A DNA stretch of 64,000 bases from Platanthera guangdongensis (Eukaryota; Streptophyta; Magnoliopsida; Asparagales; Orchidaceae), in assembly GCA_039583875.1 (NCBI GenBank), contig CM077167.1, forward strand, positions 153,467,010-153,531,009, written 5' to 3'. Position 1 is the stretch's first letter, and the number at the start of each line of letters is the position of its first letter. The translations under genes and the position numbers were made by a program. Below, piece after piece: positions 10,933 to 22,391 of the stretch. A model generated the notes under the pieces. That model was not told the origin of the DNA. It made no database searches and saw only the letters and a list, made by a program, of their open reading frames with translations.

Positions 10933-11256
10933 ATGAATGTAACAAAATATAAACTACCCCTACCAATAGTTTGAAGGGGAGCAGGATCCCAAATATCAGA
11001 ATGAACTAAATCAAATGGTTGAGAGGAACTGTGACCTTGCTTAGCAAGAAAAGAAGATCGGTGATGTTTGCCAAACTGAAAAATCTTCACCCTCCAGAGT
11101 ATAATCGCCGCGAGTAAAATCTGGGAAAAACTGATAAAGAATCCGAGGAGGAGGATCTCCAAGATGAAGATGCCACTGAAGCAGAGAAGAGGCAGAAAAA
11201 GCAGAAGCAATATCAAGGTAGAACAAGCCGCCTCTCTCAGTCCTAGTAGCAATCAC
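10933..11256 (-). pseudogene. pol: Element A GAG-pre-integrase and integrase zinc region
   Basis: The portion on the other side of the nested LTR. At 11041-11256 the minus strand reads RTERGGLFYLDIAS...LLQWHLHLGDPPP, the GAG-pre-integrase pattern in which a WH.RLGH-like core is usual; the final His has decayed. Integrase zinc-domain sequence follows toward 10938 in fragments. The right copy of the target duplication is 10933-10937. Confidence 0.78.
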
Positions 11257-11670
11257 CTCCTTGGAATGAGGAATCTAAAAAGCACAAGTAGAAGCAGTAA
11301 AAATAGCTTCACAATGTAATTGTTTACAAAGAGCAGTAATGGAAAGAAGATAGCATGGAAAATTCGGGACATAAAGGGTGTCATATAGTGGAAGAGAGTG
11401 AGTGATATGCACAGTGCCAGACCAACAAATCGGAGAAGGAGAACCATCCACAAAAAGCATCAGAGGTAACCGGTTGCTCTTGTTCAGAGAAGAGAAAAGG
11501 CGAGAATTGTCAGTCATATGATTTGTGGCACCAGAATCAATAAGCCACCTACATGTAGTAGCCAACTGAGCTGTTCCAGAAGTATCAAGACAATACATAG
11601 ATGGCTTGGAGGAATCGGCAGATGTTGGACGAAGAAGAGGATACTTGGTCCAACTGTGATCAACCAAGTG
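11257..11670 (-). pseudogene. pro: Element A protease and flanking region
   Basis: A 130-codon minus-strand frame (11275-11667) includes WLIDSGATNHMTDNSRLFSSL, the copia aspartic protease active site with catalytic Asp in DSGA. Downstream it has FVDGSPSPICWSGTVHI and LYVPNFPCYLLSITALCKQL, typical of the protease to integrase join. The active-site triad is intact. The upstream gag frame is lost. Confidence 0.88.
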
Positions 11671-12928
11671 ACCAAGCCGGGGACAATGAGATCAAAGATG
11701 CTTGGAAGAACCACGGCCACCCCCTCGACCACCAGTACGTCCAGCAGAGTTGTTATGACGGGCTGGATAAGCCATAAGTTCAGGAGTTAGAGACGGAGAG
11801 AGTGGTAGAGGATGCTGAAGAAGAGTGGTAACAATAGATATCCGAGTAGCAGTAGCATCTAGAGTCAGAGTATCCGCCTCTCCAAGAATTTACTGACGAA
11901 TCATATCATAGGAATTCGGCAGGCGAAGTAAATAGCAAACAACCCGAAGTTCTTGAAAATGCCAGTGTTGCTCGGCCAGTTCCGCAAAAAAATGGCAGTG
12001 CTAAAGAAGTTCAGCACCAAGAGACTGAACCTCCTGATAGGCAGAAGCAGGAGTCATGATTGGTCGAGCGAAAAGGTCAGCATACAAAGTATATATCCGG
12101 GAAGTTTGAGCTCCCTTGGATTACAAGGCGGCAAGTTGATTTCCGGAAACCATGACCGTCGGATCATGCTGAATGACAGGAAGTCAATCGTCAGAAAAAT
12201 TGTTGGCCAACCAATCCTTGACCAATGCATCAGAAGCATCCCAATCATCAAAAGAAATAGATCCAGAAGGAGGAGAGTCATCAGTCAAATGATTACGTTT
12301 GCGTAGAGAATGCAGGAGAAAAATGAAAGATACACTCTAGTTAGGGTAATTTGGACCTATAAGCTTCGAAGCAGTCCCCAAATTCCTAGACGTAGAGAAG
12401 GAAGAAGTAGAAAGAGAAGGAGGAATAGAGAGAGTAGAAGGAGTGTCCATAGAAATAAAGAGAAACCGCACGATTTCACAGGACAACCCGCATGGACAAA
12501 CAACGCGACAAGCCGCACGAACAGGAGATGAGGCTGCACAGTCTCGGTGTCAGCACACCAGCGGTAAGAAAAATGTCGCGACCAAAATGCGGAGTCCGCA
12601 AAAGGGAAGTGAAGCCGCTCAGACAGACAAACAACGAGAATAAAAAATCCCGCACGGTCAAGATGACAACACACCAGCGGCAAGAAAAAGAAGTCGCGAC
12701 CAGAATGCGGAACTCGAAGTGGTAGAGAAACCGCACAAACACAGCAAGCTGCAAAGATGTGCGACTAACAAAGAAAGTCAGGCGAACAGAGAAGCCCGGA
12801 AGGAAGCAAGCCACAAGCACAGGGAAGGGAAGGGAGAGAAACCGGACAAACCGAAAGAAGCCGGACAAACCAGAAGAAGAGGTCGTGCGGCTAAACAAAC
12901 AAACCGTGATCAGATTGGATCAAAGGAT
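11671..12928 (-). pseudogene. gag: Element A gag relic
   Basis: By position, between primer-binding site and protease, this must be gag. No long minus-strand frame survives. Basic/aromatic pieces remain near 11700-11760, where an RGG-like stretch is readable, and there are Ser-rich pieces toward 12300. Plus-strand frames here are shadows. The assignment rests on context. Confidence 0.6.
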
Positions 12929-12945
12929 CGGTTCGCTCTGATACC
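12929..12945 (-). other. Primer-binding site of element A
   Basis: On the minus strand this reads TGGTATCAGAGCGAACC, directly after the CA end of the LTR. It is a good match to the plant initiator-Met tRNA 3' end. Confidence 0.93.
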
Positions 12946-13026
12946 ATGTGAAAAATGAACAAAGAGCTAAATAAATCTCAAATTTTATTGCTCCAAAAAG
13001 ATAATCATTACATAGGTATGCCCCCT

Positions 13027-13034
13027 TATTTATA
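13027..13034 (-). promoter_or_regulatory. TATA box in the A/B LTR
   Basis: TATAAATA on the minus strand, in a short GC-flanked context inside the LTR and upstream of the primer-binding site in element sense. It is the likely core promoter for the element RNA. Confidence 0.7.
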
Positions 13035-13288
13035 AAAATCGGGGGAGATGAGAGAATACAACAACCGATGTGGGACTAAATACAAGCAGGGCGCCCAACG
13101 CGGTTTGATACGGTCAAACCGCCCAATATACAACAAATAATAGAACATGAAACGGTAACTCGCAAAGTCGCATATCTGCTCCAGTGAAGACCGCTGACAC
13201 AGGCCGCCAGATCGCAACTGCTGCAAGCTATCAGACTGCAACCACGTGTTGCCACCAGACTGCAGCTGCGGTTAACCACCTATCTGCC

Positions 13289-13398
13289 ACTGTGGCTTCA
13301 ACCAGCCCACTGCTGCTTCAACCAGACCACTGCAGCTTCAACCAGACCACTGCGGCTTCAACCAGACCACTGCGGCTTCAACCAAACCATTGCGGCTT
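13289..13398 (-). repeat. 20-bp tandem repeats in U3 of the A/B LTR
   Basis: About five copies of a plus-strand unit like TTCAACCAGACCACTGCGGC, with small changes. This is a candidate U3 enhancer array. Confidence 0.85.
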
Positions 13399-13604
13399 CA
13401 CTCTGCCATACTATTACGGCTAACCAAAAACCAACTACTGCAGCTTACTGCTAGACCACTACGACTTCCTCCAGACCTCCACTGCTACTCCTGACCACAA
13501 GATGAGGCACGCCACCAAACCGCTGGACCAAACCGCCAAGTCGATAAGACCAATAGACCACAGTGGTTTAACATAAGTCTGCTCGGTCTCCACTTGCTCC
13601 AACA

Positions 13605-13620
13605 CTCCCCATCAAGTTGG
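13605..13620 (-). other. Polypurine tract of element B
   Basis: Minus strand reads CCAACTTGATGGGGAG immediately before the TG of the LTR. It resembles the well-known copia tract ending TTGATGGGGAG. It shows that internal sequence of a second copy begins here. Confidence 0.92.
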
Positions 13621-13673
13621 AGCATATATATCTACCATGCCCAGCTTGTTATAAACCTCCTCGGAAGGAGTAA

Positions 13674-15078
13674 CTAGCTTGGTGAAGAAATTAGGTAGTT
13701 TTCTCTCTGAAGTAACGAATGGTGTGCATATTTAATTCTTCGAAATCTCCTCTCTAATGAAGTGTCAATCAACCTCGATATGCTGCGTCCTCTCGTGGAA
13801 GACAAGATTCCTCGAAATATATATATGGACGTCTTGTTGTCATAGAACATTGGCAAAGGATGATCATAAAGCTCACCAAAATCAAGCATAAGTTTTTGTA
13901 ACCACTTCAGCTCGCAAGTAGTTAGAGCCATGCTCCTATACTCAGCTTCTGCGCTCGACCTGGAGATAACAACTTGTTTTTTGCTCTTCCAACTGACCAA
14001 ATTCCCACCAACAAAAGTCAGAATCCAGATGTGGACTTCCTATCTCATTTATCATCTACATAATTCGCATCAGAATTTGCCTCAACCTTCAAATGTCTCC
14101 TTTTCTAAAACAGAAGCCCTTTCCCTGTAGCACCTGTCACATACTTTAGAGTCTTTATTGCCGACTGTATATGATACTCCTTAGGAGCTTGCATAAACTA
14201 CTCACTCTTCCAACAACATAGCAAATATTCGGTCTTGTGAGTGTCAGATAAATGAGTTTCCCCACAAGCCATCTGTACCTGGTGACATCCTCAAGAAGAG
14301 GTAAGTCCTCACTCCAAAACTTGTTATCTCCAACCGACATCGGAGAACGAGTCGGTTTAGCTCCAAGAAGACATGTCTCTTTTGAAAGGTCCAAGGCATA
14401 CTTTCTCTGTGAAAGAACAACAGACCCTGGTCTCCTGGATATCTCAATGTCAAGGAAATACTTCGGAAATCCCATATCTTTAGTAACAATGCTTAAGGAG
14501 ATAGTTCTTGGTCATTTCCATACCTTCTCTATCATCCTCGGTGAGAAGAATATCATCCACATAAACAGCAAGGACAACAAGACCACCTGATGTCTTGGGA
14601 ATTAATAACGAGGGATCTGTAGCACTTCTAGCAAACCCAATCAACAAAATGACCTCATTGAACTTGTCAAACCAGGCACTGGGACTTTGCTTAAGGTCGT
14701 AGATTATCTTTCGCAGTTTACAGACCGGAGACTGCCCCTGAGCAACATACCCAGGAGGTTTCTACATATAGACAGTTTCTTGTAAATCACCATAAAGAAA
14801 GGCATTCTTCACATCCAGCTGAGACATGTCCTAGTATCTATTGACAACGACAGAAAAAAGGACCCGGATTGTAGTAATCCGCGCCACAGGAGAGAAAGTG
14901 TCAAAGAAATACACTCCATAAGTCTGCGTAAAACCTTTGGCAATAGGCCGGCCTTGTAACGATCAATTGAACAATCAGGCAGAAACTTAATAACAAAGAC
15001 CCAGCGACAGCCAACCATATCAGCACCGGGAGGCGTAGGAACAAGAGTCCAAGTACCCCGTTCAGTAAGAGTACACAT
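13674..15078 (-). pseudogene. pol: Element B reverse transcriptase and RNase H
   Basis: RNase H at 13674-14000 shows SKKQVVISRSSAEAEYRSM and runs out of frame near its C-terminus. RT pieces lie at 14155-14475, about 14500-14800 (AVYVDDIL readable near 14560) and 14809-15078 ([19 protein letters not shown]). A two-base deletion near 14490 relative to A breaks the frame. A stop splits the 14800 region. Catalytic YVDD is kept. Confidence 0.88.
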
Positions 15079-16090
15079 CTATTCATCTATAGCAGCTTTC
15101 CAATGAGGGATGACAAGAGCTTCTTGATACGAAGTAGGAACAACATTAGCCGAGAGGGCCAGAGCAAAGCTCCTAGATGAAGGAGAGAGCCTAGCATAAG
15201 AGACCACAGCCTGAACAAGATGTTGGGTGCAGGAGCGAAAACCTTTCTGAAGAGCAATCGGAAGATCAAGATCAGACCTGTCTATGGTATCAACCACATC
15301 CAAAGAGGAGACTACTGGCTTGGGAACTGATTGCAGTGTCTCAGGAGAAGAGTCAGAAGGAGAAAAATCAGAAATAGGAGAAGAAGAAAACAGGGCAGGC
15401 TCTGGAAGCGGTGCCTGTACAACTGGAGAAGTATAAGAACAATCAGAAGAAGAAGGAAGAGAGGGAGAAGAAAAGAAGGGAGCATTCTCAAACAAAGTAA
15501 CATCTACCGACACATACTATTTCCGAAGAACAGGATCAAAATAGCGATACCCTTTCTGTGTCAGACAATATCCCAAAAAGATGCACTTCACAAAATGAGG
15601 AGAGAGTTTGTCACGTCCAGAAACAGGAGTGTGAACAAACGATGTGCAACCAAAGACACGAAGAGGTAACAGAAAGGGTGTCCCATTAGGATAGAGAATA
15701 GAAAAGGGAGTTTTGTCATTGAGAACCGAAGACGGAACTCGATTAATGAGAAAACACGAAAGAAGAACCGCATGACCCCAATATGATCGGGGAATATGCA
15801 TATGAGTAAGAAGACTATGACCACATCTAAAAGATGGTGATTCTTACGTTCAACAACACCATTTTATTACGAAGTATAAGGGCAAGTAGTTTTATGGACC
15901 ACGCCATGATCCAAACAAAATAAAGTAAATTGATGACTAAGGTATTCCTTAGCATTATCAGTTCGAGGAATTTTAATATGGGTATCAAATTGCATATAGA
16001 TTTCATTATAAAAGGCAGAAAAAATAGAGAAAATCTCAGTGCGTTCGCGGATCAAATATAACCACGTACACCGAAAAAATCATCAATGAA
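15079..16090 (-). pseudogene. pol: Element B integrase C-terminal half and linker
   Basis: The linker at 15079-15513 is Ser/Pro-rich and reads MSVDVTLFENAPFF at its start. Integrase follows at 15517-15801 with HIPRSYWGHAVLLSCFLINR and FGCTSFVH. The 15867-16055 segment holds an IPRTDNAKEYLSHQF strand of the catalytic core. It stops at the nested LTR. B is better preserved than A here. Confidence 0.85.
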
Positions 16091-16984
16091 TGAAACTCAA
16101 GCCTATGGGTAGATAGTCACCTAGGGGGGTGAATAGGTGACCTTTAAAAATTCCTTTGCAATTCCTTGCCCCTTATTAAATAGGAATAATACTATCACAG
16201 CTTATAGCACACTCATAGCACAAGTAAAGAATAGTACACAACACACACATAATTTTATAGTGGTTTCCCTATCTAAGGTACATCCACTTTACCCCTTCTT
16301 CCTCACTAGCAATGTGTTAGATAAGGTTATAGCTCCTCCTTTTCAACTCGGATCCAAAGATCCTACAGGCTCAGTTTCTGTCAAGAAACCTACACTCAAA
16401 CCAATTAGACCTACCTTAGAGATTCCCTCAATCTCCTATCTCAGGCCCTCTTAAGAACACTACCTTAGCTTTTATAGAATAGGCCTACAACTCAGTGATT
16501 TACCCAAACCACCTACCTCAGGTCCCTCCAGAATCCTATCTCAGCTTTTATAATTTAGGCTTATAATCTCGGTGAAAAGAATCTCCTACCCACTCAAATC
16601 TCTAGGAAATATTACAATATAAAGTGATAAAATAAAACTCAAAAAATAAAAAACCTGTAATCTGATATATATGTTTACATATATTCTTCAAATTAGCTGC
16701 AATTGGATTTCTTCTTAATAGATCTGCAGACTGAAAAGTTCCTTCTCTGAATCAGCAATCTTCTTGATGTTGATCAACGTGAATACCTGAAAGATATTGT
16801 TGATCAGATACAACTAGATTTTCAGATCAACCAAGTAAAAGGGATCTGAGGATCTTCTTGAAGACCTTCGTCTTCTTCCTCTTTCTTGAATATGTCGCCT
16901 AGTTAGGACTTGGAAGAAATTAGAACGAGAAATTCTAATTGCTTGATTTGATCTGTCAGTTGTCCTTTTTGATTTGACTCTCTC

Positions 16985-17034
<50 letters not shown>
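16091..17034 (-). repeat. Truncated copy of the nested SIRE-like LTR in element B
   Basis: It is homologous to 9064 to about 10010 in A, with the same left edge after ATGAA. It ends in the TA run (about 16985-17033), followed by unrelated DNA. The U3 repeats and the right target duplication present in A are missing. Confidence 0.9.
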
Positions 17035-18904
17035 GTATACTTAAAATTAGAACCGGCCTCACTCTTCCTTTAAGACTTCTTCTTCTTCTTATTCATTGAA
17101 CCAAACCAGAACTGAAGAAACATGAGGACGGCGATGGCGGAGTGTGAGATTTCATGAACCTTCTGGTAGCCGCCGACGGAGCTCCTGTGCTCGAAATCTT
17201 CATTCGAGCATAGATTTGAAAAGCTCTCGGCGAGATCTATACCACCGTGGTAATTTTTTCCCATTTCTTGAGATATCTCGTTAGGGTTTTTTGGCCCTAA
17301 CTTCCATTTCGTCCACTCTTGTTCAGATTTCGGCTTCTCTCGTCTCCCTTAGTCCCGATCTGCGACGAGGTGTGATTTGGAGGCATTCTCTGGTAAAGCC
17401 AAGGCAAGTGACTCCTTTCCTCTCCTTTTCCTTGAGTTTTTATGGTAAGACTTTCATCTTATATTAATGTTCCTATTTATTTTAGAGTATAAGATGTTAA
17501 AACCTTTTAGGCTTATGCTTAGAGTAAATTTTTTCGACGTCGTTGAGCGTAGGATGCGTTGCACTTAGTTTAGGTCGATTATAGGTCGTGGTATTTGATT
17601 TAGTGTTGTAATACTTAGGTGATGTGTTAATTTTGAGATGGTGATGTTGGGGGTATGAGTGTTGGTTGTGGTTAGCATACCACCCAACCGGGAGGCCACT
17701 TCTTTCTGTCGATCATCACAGTGGGGGTATGCTTAGTTTCTCCTTTCCTGGACTGTTGGGTTCTGGTTGGACCGGTTTGGCCATGTTTGTGGACCACAGT
17801 ACCGATTATGAGATGGTTGAGGATCCGGAGTTGGGCTTAGGGCGCTTGAGGTTGTCGCCCTCTCCGGCCTGCAACGCAGTCATACCACGTGTTGATTATC
17901 CACCATCTTCTGAGTCGTATTGTGCTCAGTTGTTTTTCTTGTGGTTTATGCCACAGTTTGCTAAATTTTGCTGATTTTGCCCAGACTTATTCACCTTCGC
18001 ACTTGGTGCATTCTTTTTAATTTTGAGGTTATTATATTGGCTAACTTTTCTCTACTTATTCTATTTGGCTAATTGTTGTTGTTTTGTTTTTTTTTTTGCA
18101 TTCTTCCTCCTCGGGTTGGGTTTGGTACACCCTCCTTTGTTTGCCTTACTCACTTGCTTACCTATTCTTTTGTCACTTGTTTTTTTTGCTTGCTGAGGTG
18201 TTCTTCTCTTGAATGTCTCAGGTTCAGGGCTATATCTGGTGGTGCGGCTGAGTAGTTTTGTTGCTGGCTTTGTTGAGGGTGCCTTGAGGTTGCAAGGTAG
18301 CTTTTGTTCTTTTGTAGTATGCTTCAGACTTGAGAACTTTTAGTTGGTTCGTATCAGGTGATTGACGCCCACTGATTGTTTATTGTCGTTCTTGGATATT
18401 TGGCTAGTTACTAGTGTCTACTTTTGTGTTAGTAGTTCTTGCTCTTTGGAAAAGATTTATGCTAGGATGCATATAGGTATTTTCAACTATAAAACCAACT
18501 ATTATTACTATATCATGCACATCATGTTTTAAAACTCTAAATCACTACATTTAAATACCGTACAAACTACTTCGATATCGTTACTATAAATTTAGTTTAA
18601 TGCACGTCTTGAGTTTTTTTTTCTTGGGATGCTAAACTCATGTTGGATGTCTAACCTGTTTACTATAGTATTTTCTGCTACGTTTAACTACTTTTCTTCT
18701 GGTGGACTCGTGAGCCACTAAGCTGAGGGATACGTCTAATTGCCTAACTTAAAATAAACTTCTTCAATAAAACATTTAAATCATATTTTTAGTATTGAGT
18801 CGGAGTGTTGCATGACCGTCTGTAGTTATCCCCTGCTGACGTGGCATCATGACGCGCATTTTCCCTTACTTTGATATTTGATCGTATTGGTGAAAATGCG
18901 GGTT
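17035..18904. other. Unresolved LTR-like region
   Basis: There is no recognised coding domain. The first 400 bases look like a transcribed leader: CT-rich runs near 17080, GTTAGGGTTTTTTGG near 17280, and AAGGCAAGTGACTCC near 17400. The last part, GTCTGTAGTTAT...GACGTGGCATCATGAC near 18820-18860, recalls the end of the G1 LTR in composition, and GGGTTATGACA near 18900 could be an LTR end. A 102-codon frame at 17666-17974 has no recognisable motif. A diverged solo gypsy LTR is my best guess. Confidence 0.35.
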
Positions 18905-19344
18905 ATGACAACGAACTATGATCTTCTCAGTGGTCTTAGGGCTTTTTGCCTTAGTTGATTTTTCTGGTTTTAGCTTAACAAGTGTAGAGCTAAGTTCGAC
19001 GATTTGTAAGCTGAGCGCGACGAATTGCAAACTGAGCTCGACGAACTTCAAGCTGAGCTCGACAAAATTTGAAACCTGAGCTTTTGTGCTTTTCCCGCGG
19101 AATGTTGAGCTGAGCTCGACGACCAGCGAGCTGAGCTCGACGACCAGTGAGCTGAGCTCGATGAACTTCGAGCTGAGATCGATGAAATTTGAGTTTTACT
19201 ATCAAACTCATTTTCTTCACCTGTCCAATCATGGACTACCTGCATGCATGAACTAAAGCGCACATCAAATACATTATGTATGTATGTTCTTGACCCGTTT
19301 GACTTCTTACAAATCTGGGATATTGGGATCAATAGACCCAACAA
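18905..19344 (-). repeat. Partial 3' LTR of element C
   Basis: On the minus strand it begins TGTTGGGTCTATTGATCCC beside the polypurine tract. Related LTRs are 1.5-1.9 kb and end TTTCA after a CACCTATTCACCCCC motif. Neither is present, so the LTR is truncated, and the left limit near 18905 is an estimate. It carries the GAGCTCGACGA repeat array. Confidence 0.7.
18985..19195 (-). repeat. GAGCTGAGCTCGACGA repeat array in the C LTR
   Basis: Around eight degenerate units of about 21-23 bases contain GAGCTCGACGA. The central GAGCTC and TCGA words are palindromic. This is the C-family counterpart of the arrays in D and E. Confidence 0.85.
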
Positions 19345-19362
19345 TCTCCCCCTATTTGAAGA
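19345..19362 (-). other. Polypurine tract of element C
   Basis: Minus strand reads CTTCAAATAGGGGGAGAT immediately before the TG of the LTR. It is nearly the same as the tracts of D and E. Confidence 0.92.
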
Positions 19363-19753
19363 AGTAAAAACACTACAGGTCATTTACAATATAGCATATT
19401 CATCATAGAAAGAATAACCATTAGTAGAGTGTGGAAATGTTACCATAATTCTCCAGCTTGTGGAGAATTACTTACTCCCCCTGGCATACTGTCATCCTTA
19501 CTATTCCACATGTTTGTTCTTCTCAACCCTTGACTTTTATCCTCCCCTTTTTGACTTCTGCAATAGGGAGCATACTGAGGAGTTTTGCTCCCCCTATCTG
19601 TCTGGAGTAGATATTCTCACTATGACTAAATTTAGTTCAGCTGTTGGGCTGGCTCCCCCTCAACAGTTGCACATTAGCTTCATAATCTGGAGGAAGAGTA
19701 TGTTCTACATGCAAAATAAACAGAGAAGCATGTGGTAGAAGAGAGAATTGAAG

Positions 19754-21260
19754 CTACACAAGATTCAACATACCCAATTCAAATTTGAAGGTGTTGAACT
19801 TGGCTTCATCTAGTGGCTTAGTGAGGATATCAACCACTTGCTTGTCTGTGGAGACAAATTAAAGGGAGATGTCTTCCCTTTCCACATGTTCTCTAATGAA
19901 ATGATACATAATTTCTATATGCTTAGTCCTGCTATGGGAGACAGGATTCCTGGCTATAGAAATTGTACTAGTATAATTACAAAAGAGTGAAGTTCTACTT
20001 ATCTGAATATTGTAGTCCTGAAGTTGATGTTAGATCCATATCAACTGAGCACAACAGCTTCCAGCTGAAATATACTCTGACTCTGCTATTGATATTGCAA
20101 CACTTGTCTATTTCTTGCTGCTCCAAGAGACAAGCCTTCCACCTAGAAACTGACAGGAGCCTGAAGTGCTCTTTCTATACTCCATGCAACCTGCAAAATC
20201 TGCATATGAATAGCCTGTTAGTTTAAATTCCCCATTCTCGGGGTAACATAGGCCAATATCTGAGGTGCCCTTAATATATCTCAAGATTCTTTTCACAGCT
20301 GTGTAGTGAGACTCTTTAGGGCAGGCCTGATACCTAGCACAGACACAAGTTGCATACATAATATAAGGCCTACTTGCAGTGAGGTGGAGAAGGGATCTAA
20401 CTATACCTCTATATAGAGTTTGATCAACATGCTTCCCTGGATCATCTTTGCCTAGAGGCATACTTGAGCTCATGGTATTTCTTATGATGGAATCATTCTC
20501 CATGCCATATTTCTTGATTATCTCCCTAGTGAACTTTGACTGGGATATGGATAGACCATCATCAGTCTGTTTTACTTGGAGTCCCAAGAAAAATTTCAGT
20601 TCACTCATACTACTCATCTCAAACTTCCTCTGCATAAGTTTAGCAAACTTCATGGAGAGGTTGTCATCAGTAGAGCCAAATATTATATCATCAACATAAA
20701 TCTGGACTAGGATGATCTTACCCTTAGAATCCCTTAGGAATAGGGTCTTTTCTATCTTCACCTTGAGAATTTGTTCTTAATTAGAAAGGTAGACAATATC
20801 TCATACGATGCTCTTAGGGATTACTTAAGCCCATAAAGAGCTTTCATAAGTCTATATACAGTAGTAAGGGAGTTAGAATCTACAAAACCTAGAGGCCGCT
20901 CTACATAAACCTCTTCCTTCAAGTCTCCATTCAGGAAGGCGGACTTGATGTCCATCTGGAATACTTTGAATCCCTGGAAGACTGCATATACAAGGAACAA
21001 TCTGATTGATTCCAATCTTGCAACTGGGGCAAATGTCTGGTCATAATCAATTCCCTCTTCCTGTCTATAGCCTTTGGCCACCAGTCTTGCTTTATTCTTT
21101 ACTACAATGTCATTTTCATCAAGTTTATTTCTGTAAATCCACTTGACTTCAATGACATTATGTCCATATGGTCTGGGAACCAGCTTCCAGACCTTGCACC
21201 TTTTGAACTGGTTCAGTTCTTCTTGCATTGCACTAATCCATAATTGGTCTTAATTGGCTT
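19754..21260 (-). pseudogene. pol: Element C reverse transcriptase and RNase H
   Basis: RT N-terminal part lies at 20821-21228 ([59 protein letters not shown]). The 20108-20761 piece has YVDDIIFGSTDD, FEMSSMSELKFFLGLQVKQ and then RNase H from SRPYIMYATCVCARYQ to LGGRLVSWSSKK. RNase H continues in another frame to a stop at 19754. A stop near 20820 and frame changes near 20770 and 20107 disable it. YVDD is intact. D lacks that active-site segment. Confidence 0.9.
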
Positions 21261-22391
21261 CTTCAAATTTCTTGGGCTCTTCTTGTGACAGGAAGCTGGA
21301 ATAGAGAGCTGTGTTGATACTCCTGCTTCTGGTCTATACACCTTGGCTAGACTCACCTATTATCTGATCTGGAGGACGATTTCTCCGATATCTGACTGCA
21401 GGGGGAAGCGTGACAGCTTCCTGCTGATTATTATTTTCTTCAGCAGGTTGGTCTTCATTTCCAGCTTAACTGTCCTATCTTCCTTTGGACAACATCCTTC
21501 TTCACATTCTTCTTGCATATCTGGGTCTTTATCTTTGATGGGGAGCTTTTCCATCATGACTTCTGTACCTGCAGATCTAGGCAAAGAGCTTGATAGCTTA
21601 TTTTCAATCATGCATGACTCATCAAACACTACATGGACAGATTCTTCTACAACTTGATTTATCAAGTTATAGACTCTATATGCCCTACTATTATTGGTGT
21701 ACCCAACAAAGATCCCCTCATGGGATTTGGCAGCAAACTTAGTCACTTTTGACTAACCATTGTTCAGGATGAAATACTTACGACCAAAGATCCTGAAATA
21801 GGATATGTTTGATTTTTTGCCCTTCAAAAACTCATAGGGACTCTTCTTGTGGCCTTTGGTGATAGAAGCCCTATTGAGCACATGATCTGCGGCATTAACT
21901 GCCTCAGCCTAGAAATATTCAGGGAGAGAAGTGTAACTCAATAATGTTCTCCCAACTTCTATGAGAGTCCTGTTTTTCCTCTCAACTAACCCATTTTGTT
22001 GGGGTGTTCTTGGAGAGGAGAATTCTTGATGAATACCTTGCTCTTCACAGAATGTAGTCATAGCAGCAGACTAAAACTCAGTTCCATGATCACTTCTCAT
22101 TTTGAACACAGAGCATGCATGCTCATTCTGAATTTGCCTGACAAAATTCATGAAGATTTCAAGGGTTTCATCCTTTCTTCTAAGGAAGAACACCCAAGTA
22201 AACCTGGAATAGTCATCAACCACCATATGGGTGTAGACCTTCTTACCTAGACTATGAACAAGCATAGGACCAAACAAGTCCATATACAGGAGATATAAGC
22301 ATCTCACTGGGTCCTTGGCCCCAATGCTCTTGAAAGAGGTCTTAGTCTGCTTACCATTTTGGCAAGCAGTACAGATACCCTCTTGGAGCAT
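21261..22391 (-). pseudogene. pol: Element C integrase
   Basis: The catalytic core reads YMDLFGPMLVHSLGKK, VVDDYSRFTWVFFLR and [11 protein letters not shown] at 22071-22391, ending in a stop where the frame would normally continue. The region toward 21750 is broken. The 21360-21746 frame is the C-terminal region (TKFAAKSHEGIFVGYTNNSRAYRVYN) followed by an acidic variable linker before RT. Confidence 0.88.

Larger units (their letters stand above)
6640..13604 (-). mobile_element. Ty1/copia element A, cut by G1 and carrying a nested solo LTR
   Basis: Read on the minus strand the order is LTR (12946-13604), primer-binding site, gag, protease, GAG-pre-integrase and integrase, then RT and RNase H. 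Integrase before RT defines Ty1/copia. G1 occupies the region near the polypurine tract, so the 3' LTR lies left of the window. A 1869-bp foreign LTR (9064-10932) sits in integrase, flanked by ATGAA on both sides. Its 5' LTR also serves as the 3' LTR of copy B, giving a tandem array. All coding domains are broken. Confidence 0.9.
12946..13604 (-). repeat. 659-bp copia LTR shared by elements A and B
   Basis: On the minus strand it starts TGTTGGAGCA and ends TTTTCACA. A primer-binding site adjoins one end and a polypurine tract adjoins the other. It is therefore at once the 5' LTR of A and the 3' LTR of B. A TATAAATA box lies at 13027-13034 on the minus strand. U3 contains five 20-bp tandem repeats. 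Confidence 0.93.
13605..17034 (-). mobile_element. Ty1/copia element B, tandem partner of A, truncated
   Basis: Same family and orientation as A. It carries polypurine tract, RNase H, RT, linker and part of integrase, then the same nested LTR inserted after the same ATGAA (16086-16090). It ends inside the TA microsatellite of that LTR at about 17034, and the rest of the element is missing. Because A and B share the nested insertion and one LTR, the pair most simply arose by unequal LTR recombination after the nested event. Confidence 0.9.

Noticed and set aside
12310..12958. Several plus-strand Lys/Arg-rich frames (12310-12531, 12443-12643, 12719-12958)
   Set aside because: They run opposite to element A, in its gag region, and have no domain; treated as shadows of decayed gag.
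13184..13423. 79-codon plus-strand Thr/Ala-rich frame
   Set aside because: Produced by the 20-bp tandem repeats in the A/B LTR.
17666..17974. 102-codon plus-strand frame as a host gene
   Set aside because: No recognisable motif, no exon context, and it lies in a probable repeat.
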